DNA of 36,632 bases from Reclinomonas americana ATCC 50394 (Eukaryota; Jakobida; Jakobea; Jakobida): NCBI GenBank assembly GCA_048213135.1, contig PS015151.1, forward strand, positions 1,810 to 38,441, given 5' to 3'. Below, piece after piece: positions 9,017 through 20,800 of the stretch (positions within the stretch are counted from its first letter, which is position 1; the number at the start of each line of letters is the position of its first letter). The translations under genes and the position numbers were made by a program. The notes under the pieces are model-generated. The model was not told where the DNA came from. It made no database searches and worked only from the letters and a program-made list of their open reading frames with translations.

Positions 9017-12000
9017 ATGTCCTTCACTGAGCGCATGCGGCCACCGACGCCGCCACATGGGTGGGGCGAGGTCGACTCGGCTGAAGAAGTTCCCGAACCC
9101 GAACACGCGTACGACGACGTGACTCGCTCCCCGCGCTGGCCTCTCTATCACGTGCGACCCGGTGGCGAAGACGTCGACTATGCCTACTGGGAGTCGTGAG
9201 TGATGCGAGCATGAGAGACAGAGAGAGAGAGAGTCTGAAACTTTTTGCTAACTCGTTGTTGTCACGCTCCTGTCACACACACACTCTTTCTCTCGCTGTG
9301 TGTGTATGCAGTGTTGCTCGACAGATTCAGACGCCACTGTGGGTCTACGTTGCGTTGAGAATGCATGCATGTGTGTGTTGCATCTTATTCTTCTCTCTCT
9401 CTCTCTCCTCCACGTGATTGCTGACGAAGAGAATCACGTCGTGTGCATTCACACAGGATGTGGAGAACATGTGCATGCGATACGCCAACAGAGTTGCGTT
9501 TCACGCAACTTCTCTCTCTGTCTGTCTCTCTCTCACTCTCTCACAACCTGCTCCTCTCTTTCCCCCCTCCTCAGAGCGCCCTCGAGCTGTGGAACTCTCC
9601 ATCACTCGCTGAGCTCCTCAGCCGCTCGTACTCTGATTACTCGGCCGAGGGATTGCGCTTCTTGGAGAAGGCGAGTACAGTTGCAACTCTAGCTGGTGTT
9701 TTCCAGTCTCTCTTTCTCTCGTTGCTGACTTGTTGCAGGTGATGGACGAGTGGCATACACGAATCCCTGTGCCGTGCAACTACACATACAATGTTGCGCT
9801 TTCTCTTGTCCCTCCACTTACACTGAGTGCTGCTGTTGCTGACTGTGTATCGTGTTCTTTGTGCACAGCCCAAGGTGTGCGCTACCAATGTCATCGTTTG
9901 CGTCTGTGCATGTGCCTCATTGTCGCCCGTGCGTCTGTTATAATTAGGGACAACCGGTGCACACGCGCAGTCTGTGGACGCCGTACTTGTCGCTGACTGG
10001 GCGTGCCCTGATCCAAGTCGAGGCCTTGCCGCTGCCTGATGCGATGCGCCACGAACGCTACATGCGACTCCGTGGCGATGGTCAGTGGTGTGCTCACCAC
10101 CTCCCCCTTTTACCCCATGCCTGGTGTATTCATGAGTGGGTTACCTGTGCTGCCGCGCAGTTATTCGTCGCGCTCGCAGCTACTTGTCCGTCTACTGTGA
10201 GGATGGCAGCGCCACGATTCACAACGGTGCTGCGGCACAGGCGCACGATCTCTCCGGCACCGAGTACTACGAGGAGGTGCGCGACGCCACAGAGCCGGTG
10301 CATTTCGAGTGCCGCAATCGCGCCGCCGGGCACACCGAGCGCGTCGAAGAGTGCCCGTGTGCAGCGTGCTCGCCGAACAGCGATTTTTGGCGACACCGAT
10401 TCCTCGCGCACTTGGAGGACCGAGAGGCTGTGGCGCGCCTCGTGCAAGCAGTTGTGTGCTCGTGGCGAGCAGTTGTCGCACGCGCCTGCTGTCTGCTGAC
10501 TTTGTGGGTGTAGGTGTTCGTCGAGGGCACAATCTTTTCTCTGCCTCAAACTCGGGCGCTGATGCCGAGTGGCAGACGGTGCGCTGCGCGACAGGCGTTG
10601 GCCATGAACGATGTGTCTCTTACTCTTTCTTCCATTCCTCCCCAGTTATCACAGCGTGTTCGCGCGACGGCTCTTGCTGCAAGAGAGCGGTCCGCGCTTC
10701 TTCTTGGTGGAGGAGCAGGACGTCACCGACGTGATTGAGCAAACCGGCGCCGTGCACAGCCTATCGAGCGCACTCAGTTTGGTGAAGCAGCCGCTGGCGG
10801 TGGTTCGCATCGCTGTGGATGCCGTGCAGCACTTTGAAGAGGCGCGTCTGACTCACATCTCGAACGTATGTTGTTTGTGACACACACGCCCTCACACGTG
10901 AACACAGACGGCCGACATGGAGGCTCTGTGCAAGGGCTTTGTGGTGCAGTTTGCCAACTCGGCGTTTTGCAAGGAATGCGGCAATTGCGATCCTTCGTGC
11001 CCTGCGTCGCTGACGGGCGAGGCGCTGGCGACTGTCGTGGCTGCCGAGGACGTGGACAGTGTGCTGCTGCACTTGTTGCGCGCAGTGCAGTCGGGCGAAG
11101 AGGTGCCGTATGCTTTCTTGCCAGCAGGAGAGTTCGGCACTCTTCGTCACATCGGTGTCTCCCTATTACAGGCTTCGGTGGAGGCTCGAGTGCGTGCGAT
11201 AGACAAGTGGTGCCTGTTTGAGATCAAGCCGGTACCGCGAGATAGTGTTGCGTCACTGTCGTCGCGAGTGCGTGAAACTTGGCTGGCGCGCTGATCACTC
11301 GCGTGCAGGCACTGCGCAATGAGTCGACGAGCGACAGTCTCATCGTCGAGCTCACCGATCTCAGCGAACGCAAGGCCTCCCAGCGCACCATCACCGTGTA
11401 TGAGGACATTTTCGAGTTGCGTGCTTCACCAATGCCGCGTTTTCTTTCTTCTTCCTTGGCCTCCTTCTCCAATTCCGTCTGCTTCTCCTCCACTTCCTTC
11501 TCGTCCTCCACCTCATCTTCACCCATTTCTCTTCTTCTTCACCCTCAGTCTCCCCTTCTCCCCCTCTCCCCTTTTCTCTCCTTCTCTCTCTCTCCCTCTC
11601 TCTCCCTCTCTCCGTCTCCTCCCCTCTCTCCTTCTCTCTCTGCTCCCCTTCCCTTCAGAGTTCTCATCGCATTCCGCGCAGAAACATCGAGGTCGGCGTC
11701 GTGGTCTTCAACATTGACAACGCGGTGAACTCTGATCTGTCTGGTCAGCACGGATCTTCCGTGTGCGACGTTGACCTCAAGCTCGAGGTTGCCAACAATG
11801 CCTTTCGCCAGTGGCTCGCCCTGCATGGACGTCGCCAGCGACCCAGTGAAGATGCAAGTTGCGCTTGCATTTATTCCTGCACTTTGTTACCGTGGTCGCT
11901 CTCGTCGCCCACTCATTAATTTCGCGCGACTATGTGCAGGCTCGCTGTTGACAGCAGCAGCGGAGATGCGCAGTACCAGTCAGCGACCGAGTCACTCGAG

Positions 12001-15000
12001 TTTGGATTCATGTTGCGCTGTATTATTGAGTGATTTTCTCTGTCGCGCGCCGGCTGACCCCTTGCATCCTTCCCGCCGCCGCAGTAACCGACTGCAGCAT
12101 CCAAGGCGAGGATTTTGCCGAAGACTGCCGCATCCCGGAGCATGACAGCCAGTACTACAGCCACCCGGCTCGATTGAGCATTCCACGCAACCGGCGCGAG
12201 ATGCCCGAGCTCCCGCCAGAATTGCGCACGTCCTTCCTCGTCGCCGAGTATGTGACGGTGGCCACCACACGGCAGGCGCGCATTGTGCCGCGGTTTCACA
12301 TCTATGGCTGCATTTGCATGCTGCGCATCTTTCCGCTGTCGAGCGGCGGCACCACCTCCGTCGGCCTGGCACTCATTGACATGACCGAGCAGTTCAACAC
12401 GCGCCAGGAGCTGACGTGCGTGGGGAGAGGATGGGAAGCAGGGAGAAGTAATCCCTCGCCTGAGTGCTCATCTGCGTTCGCGGCAGGTTGCACCGACGCG
12501 CCATGGAAAGCACCAAGGAGGGCCTGCTCATCATCAAGCGCGTGGAGCTGGTGCAGCAGTGCGTGGTGCAATTTGTCAACTCGGCATTCTTGCGCATGTT
12601 TCCCGAGGACCTGAATGCCGCCGCGGCTGGCGGTGATTCCAGCGTGTCGAGGTGCGTGTGTGTGCGCGCGCTTGCGTCCTCCTTCCGTCTGTGCTTTCAT
12701 TCTCACGCTGCGTCGACCGCCGTAGTTCCCGATCATCGTCCGAGATGGCCGATTTGTACATTCCACTGAATGAGTTTTTCTCCGATCGCCACGTCCCCGA
12801 CACGGCCAGCAGCCTTCTACAACAATACTTGCTCCAGGGGTCCACGTCGACGGCCTCCTTTGAGTGTGACAACGGGGGAAGCGTGACGCGATGGAGCATT
12901 GTGTGCATGAGGTGTGTGCGTTGTGGGACTTTTGGTTGAGAATGCTGGTATCACAACTGAGCTGCTCTGTTCTGTTGTCGCAGGTGGGAGTCGGGCTCCG
13001 ACTCGTCCTACGTACTAACGGCGACCGATGTGACTGCCGAGAAGCAGTACGAGGCCAATTTGCGGGCTTCAAAAGAAGCGGCGGAGGCTGGATCGCAAGC
13101 CAAGGGCGAGTTCCTCTCCAACATGAGTCACGAGCTGAGGTTGGTCCTCGCGCGCGTGTGTGTGTGCCTCTTTATCTCGATCATCGCCGACTGTGCATCT
13201 CATCACGTGCCACAGGACGCCGTTGAACTCGGTGATTGGCATGTGCAGTGTCATCATGGAGACGCCACTCGACGAGATGCAGCGCGATTGTGTGGCCACC
13301 ATCCAGCTGGCCGGAAAGGCACTGCTTGACCTCATTCAGGACGTTCTCGACCTCAGCAAGGTGGAAAGCGGGAAGTTGGTGCTGGAGAGGAGACCATTTT
13401 CACTCATCAGCTGTGTGGAGAGTGCGGTGGAGATTGGTAAGTAGTATTGCAGCACTGCTGTTTCTCCTTATGCCCGTGTCTAATATATTCTGCTGGCAAG
13501 TGTACACGGCGGCGTCGGACAAGGGTCTCGAGTTGGCGAGTGTGTGCTCCACCACCATCGACGAAGTGGTGAGCGATGAAGCGAGACTGCGGCAGATCAT
13601 TCTCAACCTCCTGTCCAACGCCGTCAAATTCACCGAAGTCGGTACGTGTGTGTGTGTGTGTTTGTGGTCTTTCTTGTCATGGCCGCCCGTGCTTACGTCG
13701 AGGCGGGGGCGCAGGAAACGTGGTGCTGCGAGTGTCGTCACTCGATGCGGCAGCCTACGCCGAGAATATGGAGCGATACACGCGATGGCAGCCGGGTATC
13801 GTCCTCAGCGCGAGCGAAGTGCCACCAGTTGAGTTGTCATCGAGCGACTAAAGGTCGGCGCAATTGGACCCACTCACCCCTTCACTTTGGCTTGCAGTTT
13901 GACGACGATCTGGCCGCAGTACTGGTGTCGGTGAGCGACACCGGCATTGGTATGCCAGAGACGGCCAAGAGCCACATTTTCCAGCAATTCGTACAGCTCG
14001 ACGCCTCTGTCACTCGTCGTTTCGGTGGCACCGGTCTCGGTGAGTCTATTTAGTGCAGGGCGTACGGCAGCAAAGAATGGATATTCATTATCCTGTGACA
14101 GGTCTGGTGATTTCGAAAGAGATTGTGCGACGCCTCGGTGGCGTCATTTGGTTCGAGTCCATTGAGGGTGTCGGCACCACATTCTTCTTCACGTGTCAGC
14201 TCGGCAGACTACCTGGTGGGTGGTGGCCACCACACCGATCCCAGCCAGTAGCTGCGCATTCTGCTCACCGATTTGCCCCCGCACATGCAGAGGCGAGTCA
14301 GGAGGCCGGCGTTGTTGAGGCGTCGCAGAGTCGGCGATCGGTGATGGAGGCATGCCGACGGTACGCAGGTCAAGAGGTGGTGATCGTGACACCGCGTGCG
14401 GCAGTGGAAGAGTCGATACAACAGCACGTGCGTTCGGTTGGCTGCCGTCCGCGCATCATGCGCGCCCAGGAGGAAGTGTTTGAGCTGCTTCGCGAGTGGT
14501 CGTCTGCAGAGCCACCATTCTCGGTACGTGTTATTTCTTGTGTCCTCCCTTGCTCACCTCACTTGCCGACCGTGTTCTTTCGACAGACGCCGCGGGTGGT
14601 GGTGCTGGATACACGATTACCGTGGGTGATGGAGTGGACAAACGAATGCCTCAACGCTCTGTTGCGTGTTGTGGTGTGCGCTACGTCTTGCAGTTCTCTC
14701 CTCATTCGTCCTTTGCCACACAGAGAGCGACTGCAGGCAGGTCCATTACAGTTGCCACCACTAATATTATTCGGGCAGCGCAGTCAGCGGCCAGCAGGTG
14801 TGTGGCTCGGGGAATTTCTCGTGTGCTTCTCACTGACGGTTGATGATGATGACGATGAACAGGACTGTCGTTGCACGTGTCGTGCATGTCGCTCCCGGTA
14901 CAACGACTGCCATTTTGCAGGGATCTGTCGGAGCGATTCGCCGTGTTCCAACAGCGTCTGCTGTCGCCGACTCACGCGCCGGTCGCCGGTCCATTGACCG

Positions 15001-15789
15001 CGACTGCGGAGTGTGACAGCAGTGACACACATCATGCGGAGGGCTCGAGCAATGCGTTGAATGTGCTGGTGGTGGAGGACAACCGCTTGAATCAAGTTGC
15101 GTGAGGCACCGCCTGCTCACGTGAGGAACTGTCACGAATGCTCACTCGGGAGGTGCGTGTGTGTGCGTGTGCACGCGTGCAGAAAGTCATCATGCGACTG
15201 CTTGAGGTTTGTGGTGATCTGTGTTGTTCGGAGCGAGTATCCTCACTGACGCCGCCGATCCGTCCGCCGCAGCAACTCGGCCACCGCGTTGTTGTCGAGG
15301 AGAACGGGCGCTGCGCGCTCAACCGACTGGCGGAGGAACCCACACGCTTCCATTGCGTGTTGATGGATTTGGTTTCGTTCTCCCCTTCCCCTTCCTCACA
15401 AACAAAGTCCTCTCTGCCTGACGCGAGCGTGCGGGATGATTGCAGAACATGGCCGAAATGGACGGTCTGACGGCCACAGCGAAACTTCGTGCGGTGTGTG
15501 TGGTGTGGTGGGTGCACGATATTGCTGCGATACAGGTGGCTCACTGTGCTATCAGGATCCGCGCTTCACGGACCTATTCATTGCCTGCGTGACAGCGGAC
15601 GCTCGCCCGGAGACGCGCGGACACTGCATGAGTGTGGGCATGAATGATTTCCTCGTCAAGCCCATCCACAAGCCAAAGCTGGTGGCCACCTTGGACCTGT
15701 GCCAGCAGCACCTCCGCCAGCAACGGCGACTCTCCGCCACAATGCCGACGCCGACGACGCCGACGATGACACTGGCAAGCGCACCATGA
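9017..15789 (+). CDS. multi-PAS hybrid histidine kinase, copy 1 (32 exons, 1442 aa)
   Basis: Predicted soluble sensor kinase that autophosphorylates on His and passes phosphate to its own Asp receiver. Exons: 9017-9195, 9312-9348, 9457-9492, 9575-9670, 9739-9792, 9869-9874, 9948-10080, 10161-10450, 10514-10578, 10646-10865, 10908-11102, 11172-11246, 11309-11415, 11682-11857, 11940-12011, 12085-12415, 12487-12651, 12726-12911, 12984-13139, 13216-13436, 13501-13641, 13715-13827, 13898-14039, 14102-14215, 14291-14523, 14587-14660, 14724-14797, 14863-15095, 15183-15206, 15273-15371, 15446-15493, 15556-15789. The phases sum exactly. Order: N-terminal motif ([16 protein letters not shown]); five PAS-type regions (about residues 61-180, 181-331, 332-498, 499-691, 692-835); HisKA with His857 in [12 protein letters not shown]; HATPase_c with [18 protein letters not shown] and GGTGLGL; a degenerate receiver (about 1120-1240); and a C-terminal receiver with VVEDN, phosphoacceptor Asp1348, Thr in VTADA and Lys in VKPI. 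No membrane helix. It is paralogous to the next gene downstream. Confidence 0.9.
9869..9874 (+). other. 6-base microexon (Pro-Lys) of kinase copy 1
   Basis: CCCAAG is flanked by an upstream CACAG acceptor and a downstream GTGTGC donor, between exons 9739-9792 and 9948-10080. It joins YTYN to GQPVHTRS, giving a PKG turn typical of PAS domains. Skipping it keeps the frame, so both isoforms are possible. The same hexamer and flanks occur in copy 2. Confidence 0.7.
11416..11681 (+). repeat. polypyrimidine-rich intron of kinase copy 1
   Basis: The intron begins with GTTGCG and is 266 bases long against 69 in copy 2. The excess is an almost pure CT/TC tract from about 11423 to 11657. It reads as a Ser/Pro/Phe/Leu-rich open frame, but the paralog has no such protein segment. 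Confidence 0.75.
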
Positions 15790-16299
15790 TAAAACGCGAC
15801 TCGTGTGCTTCTCAGTGCTCATCATCGCGGACACTCGCCATTGGCGGAGTTGCGGCGGGTACGGTGTTCGGAAATGTGTGGTGGTTGTTATTGGAGACCG
15901 AGGTGAGTCCGAACAGGCAGCCTGGAGGGCTGCGCGAGTTGTACCCGGCGTGCGCAACGGTTGTTGTATCTCTGGCGGTCGAGTGTGTGAGGAGCAAGGG
16001 TACCGGTTCAAGAAGGCCTTTTGCATGCGATCGACGCAAAGGGAGTAGCTGCGCGCTTGATTGCCAAGTGCAGGCCACCAACCGTAACACCGAAGCAAGT
16101 AAAACCAGTCGGAGCTTTGCAGACGAGGCAAGCAAGCCGCGGAAGTCGCGAATATGCGGCGATTCTCCAATTGGCAGCCAATCACTTTTGTATTTTGTTG
16201 TTAATTGGAGCAGGCACACGTCAACGACGAGAGAGAGAGAGAGAGAGAGAGAGAAGAGTGCTGTGTGATCAGTGTGTGAGAGAGAGACACACGCCCAAC
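15790..16299. other. intergenic between the two kinase copies
   Basis: These 510 bases hold the 3' flank of copy 1 and the promoter/5' UTR of copy 2. A (GA)n tract at about 16228-16256 lies 45 bases before the copy 2 start codon. No gene and no AATAAA soon after the copy 1 stop were seen. Confidence 0.55.
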
Positions 16300-17771
16300 A
16301 TGCCGTTTGTGTACTTGGAGAAGATGCGACCTCCGACTCCTCCTCATCCGTCCGCCGACGATGAGGAGAGCGTCGCTGCTGCTGCCGAAGTCGATGATGA
16401 GGGAGGCAGTGGCGTGGGACGAGGACGCGCGTGCGGGGAGAGCTCGAGAGCAGGAGGAGAGGCGATGAGCGCAGGACACGCGAGAGAAGTGTCGCCGTTG
16501 TGGTCGCGTTACAGCGTGGTTCCCGGAGGCGAGGACATTGATTATGAGTTCCTCGAGAGGTGCGCGCGTGTGTGTGTGTGTGAAAGAGAGAGAGTGTGTG
16601 TGTGTGAATGCGAGTGTGTGCGTGCCTGGTTTCCTTCCGCGAATGAGTGTCCATCTTTGGCGAGTAGGCGATTTTCTTCTCACCCGACAGTACAGACTGG
16701 CCGCGCAAGTGCAGACTCCCTTTTGGGTGTTTGTTGCGTCGAGTGTGTGTGTGTGTGCAAGCCTCATCGAGAGAGCATAAAATGATCTTCGTTTTTCTCT
16801 GTTCATTTCAGGACTTGGATCACTATTGCATGCGCTTTGCGAACAAGGTGCGTCCTCTCTTCGCTCTCCCTTGGTGTGCGGTAAGCGCAACACTGAAACA
16901 TGTATATCTGTGCGCACTATAATAACAGAGCGCACTGGAGTTGTGGAATTCCCCGTCGTTGAGTGAGATGTTTAGTCGCTCGTTCAAGGATATGAGCGCC
17001 GAATCCAGCATGTTTTTGCGAAAGGTGTGCCGAGAGTTGTTTTTCTCGCACCCATGTCCTCGCTCACTCACCCTTTGCCTGTGCACCAGCTGCGAGAGCA
17101 GTGGCATTCACAGATCCCGGTTGTGGTGAATTTCACGTATAACGTTGCGTATTTGCTGTATTGCCTCAATTGCCGTTTTGGAGGTTACTAATTGTCGCAC
17201 AGCCCAAGGCAAGCGCCCTTTTGTCGAATGGAGTTTTGCCATCTGTTTCTGTTGGTTAACTGGTGAGCGCAGGGCAAGGCGGTGCGGACGCGATCTCTGT
17301 TGTCGCCGTATGTATCACTGTCGGGCCGGACGCTGCTCTTCAACGAGGCCACGCCACTGCCGGAAGCCTTGCGCAACGAGCGCAACATGCGATTGTGGAC
17401 CGATGGTGCGCCTGGTTTCTTCATTGTGACCCTCCGGCCACCGACCGTGGCTCATCACCAACCTCCTCCTCCTCCGCAGTGATTCGACGCACGTCGAGCT
17501 ACGTCTCCGTGTATGCCGAGGACGGCAGCGTGGTATTCCACAACGCAGCCGCCATCGAGGCATACAATGTGATCGGTGCCGAGAATTTGGTCGAGGTTCG
17601 CGATGCGGCCGACAATGACCTGTTCGAGTGCCGCAATCGCGCGACCCCGACGGGCGGCGCGGAGGCCGTTGCGTGTCCGTGCGCTGTGTGCTCGCCGCAC
17701 AGTGATTTCTGGCAGCTTCAGTTTTTGCCGCACCTCGACGATCGCCGTGCCGTGCAGATGCTTGTCAAATC

Positions 17772-17810
<39 letters not shown>

Positions 17811-20800
17811 TTCCAAGCGTGCTACTCTTGTCACAGCTGGCTCACTCGATACCGCCGTCAGGTGTTTGTGGACGGCGAGTCGTACTCGGCGCCGCAGCTG
17901 CGCGCCACGATGCCCAACGGCCGACGGTCTGTCTGTCTTCACGAGTGTCTCTCTTCTCTACATGGGCCCCGTCTCAGCTGTTCTTCTTCTGCCGTCGGCG
18001 CAGATATCACCGTGTGTTTGCCCGGCGGCTGCTGCAGCAAGAAAAAGGATCGCGCTTCTTCCTTGTCGAAGAGCAAGATGTCACGGACGTAGTGGAGCAG
18101 TCCGTGGCGATGCACACGTTGACGAGTGCACTCAGTCTGGTGAAGCAACCCCTCGCTGTGGTGAAGATTCCGCGATGTGCCTTGGAAGAGTACGAAGCGG
18201 TATGCAAGGGGGAGAAAGCGGATTGATGCTCACTCTTGATGCTCACTCTCGGACCGTGCAGTCATTCGATCTCAGCGCACTTCATCTCGGCTTCAAGGTG
18301 CAGTTTGCCAACACAGCCTTTTGTCACGAGTGTGGCGAGACGAATGGAGCGGTCGTGGGCAGTGGCCTCTCGTCGCTGGTGGCGGTGGTGGACGCCGATG
18401 CCGTGGTGTTGACTACCACAAGATCCATTCGCACGGGGCACGATGTTGCGTAATAGAGAAGATGCAGCATTTGTTGACTCGAGGATCTTCTGATGGCGAT
18501 GCTGGCGCAGTCTTCGCTGGAGGCTCGAATTAACACTGGCAACGGGCAGACCAAGTGGTGCCTGTTGCAGTTCAAGCCAGTACCGCAAGACCACGTGCGT
18601 CTGCCTCATTCCCCAAACGCATTGTGCGTGATTCCACTCACGGTTCTTCTGCCGCAGGCTCTCTGCTATGATGGTGCGGCCGACAGCGTGATTGTGGAAC
18701 TCACGGACCTTAGTGAGCGCAAGGCTGCTGCGCGCACCATTACCGTGTACCAGGACATCTTTGAGTTGCGCCTTGCTCATGCGGCGCCTCCCTCGGTCGG
18801 TCGCGTCCTTGTCTCACGCTTGCATGCACACAGCAACATTGAGGTTGGCGTGATTGTCTTCAACACAGAGTCTCTGTCGCAGCTGGACCTGGCCGGTGAC
18901 GATCAGTCCGAGACGTGCCAAGTCAGTCTTCCCGTGGAGGTGGCCAACCATGCATTCCGCAACTGGTTCCAGTGGCACGGTCGACGGTGTAGTGCGCGTC
19001 AATCGGGTTGCGTCAACCACGGCGAAGACTTCCGAAAAAGACAATCTTCACTCACGCGTACACTTGGCAGTCACGGAGGATGCGCTGGACGGTGTCGACG
19101 GCGACGACGACGATTCAATTGACAGCGATGTCGATTTTGACATTGGCGACAGCATCAGCATGCATTCGGAGGGCAGCCGCAGTCGATATTCACATCGGAT
19201 GTCCAGCCGTGCGCTGCTCAAACCGGCTGCCGAGTTGAGCAATCTGCCAGCGGCGCTAAAGACGCGATACCTGCTCAACGAGTACCGGCTGGTGGCGACC
19301 ACGCGATCGGCTCGCATCGTTCCACGATTCCAGCTCCTCGACTGCATTTGCATGCTGCGCATTTTCCCACTCTCCAGTGGCGGCGCCACTTCGGTCGGCA
19401 TTGCCGTCATCGACATGACCGAGCAGCTGAATGCTCAGCGTGAACTCACGTTGCGTGCGTGTGCTTCTCTCAGTCGTGCACCTTGACAGCATGGTGTTGC
19501 TCACGGCTGTTAATTCGTGTGTACAACTCGCAGACTGCACCAGAGGGCCATGGAGAGCACCAAGGAGGGTCTGCTGGTTGTGCGCAAGCTGATGCCGTCG
19601 CACCAGTGTGTGGTGCAGTTTGTGAATTCCGCGTTCCTTCGCATGTTCGCCGACGATGCGGATGTGTCCGGCCTGAGGTACACGTAGCTGCTCTCTCTTT
19701 CTCTCTGTTTCCTGTGTCTTCAGGCAGCCTCATCGTTGGCAACTGCAGTTCGCGTTCCGTATCGGGTAACAACTTTGACTTGTGCTTGTCGGTGACCGAG
19801 TTTTTCCGAGATCGCGGTGTGCCGGGCCATGTTATCGCTCGGCTACAGCAATACTTCCACCAGAGCGACACTGCACCAGACTCGTTTGCGTGCGAAACCG
19901 GCGACCTCGCCACGCACTGGAATGTGGTCTCCATGCGGTTGAGTCTCGTGTTGAGGGTGGGCGGAGTCCATCTACGCGAAAAAACTCACATCGCACGGTC
20001 GTCTCCCTCTTTTTGCAGGCTTCAAGCTGGCGACGACCCGTCGTTTGTGCTGACGGTGACCGATGTTACGGCTGAGAAGCAATACGAAGCCGACTTGCGA
20101 GCTGCCAAGGAGGCTGCCGAGGCCGGGTCGCAGGCCAAGAGCGAGTTCCTCTCGAACATGAGCCACGAGCTGAGGTTTGTTCTCATGCCGATTGATCATC
20201 GCCCTCGTGTGCTGTTGAGTTCATCTGCCCTCTGTCGCTGCCGCGCCCTGCAGGACGCCACTGAATTCGGTGATCGGCATGTGCTCCGTTATCATGGGCA
20301 CGCATTTGGACGAAATGCAGCGCGATTGTGTGGCCACCATCCAGTTGGCCGGCAAGGCACTGCTTGACCTCATTCAGGACGTGCTCGACCTCAGCAAAGT
20401 GGAAAGCGGGAAGTTGGTGCTGGAGAAGAGACCATTCTCGCTCCTGAGCTGTGTGGAGAGTGCTGTGGAGATTGGTGAGCTTTGTTTGCATTCGTGCTGC
20501 GAAAGCGACCGAAAAGAACTCATGTGTCGGCTTGCAGTGTACACGGCGGCCATGGAGAAGGAGTTGGAGTTGGCCAGCGTGTATACGGCAGGCGACGATC
20601 ATGTGATCAGCGACGAACCGCGCTTGCGGCAAGTCATTCTCAATCTGCTGTCGAATGCCGTCAAGTTTACACAGTCTGGTAGGGCAAGGCCACCATCGCG
20701 TGCACCAATCCAAGTATCTTATGCTCACTGTGGCCGGCACAGGGCATGTGGTGCTGCGTGTGAAGGAGTTGAATGCCGCCTCGTACGTCGAGGTGATGGA

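Noticed and set aside
9312-9792. RGS domain at the N-terminus of the kinases
   Set aside because: The order WVYD...[19 protein letters not shown]...YPKG-like turn fits a PAS domain better. No RGS hallmark helices were found.
11423-11657. Ser/Pro/Phe-rich coding extension in kinase copy 1
   Set aside because: It is a pyrimidine tract within an intron. The paralog has a 69-base intron at the same codon and no such protein segment.
15940-16060. tRNA-like B-box (GGTTCAAG) in the spacer between kinases
   Set aside because: No matching A-box at the right distance and no cloverleaf pairing.
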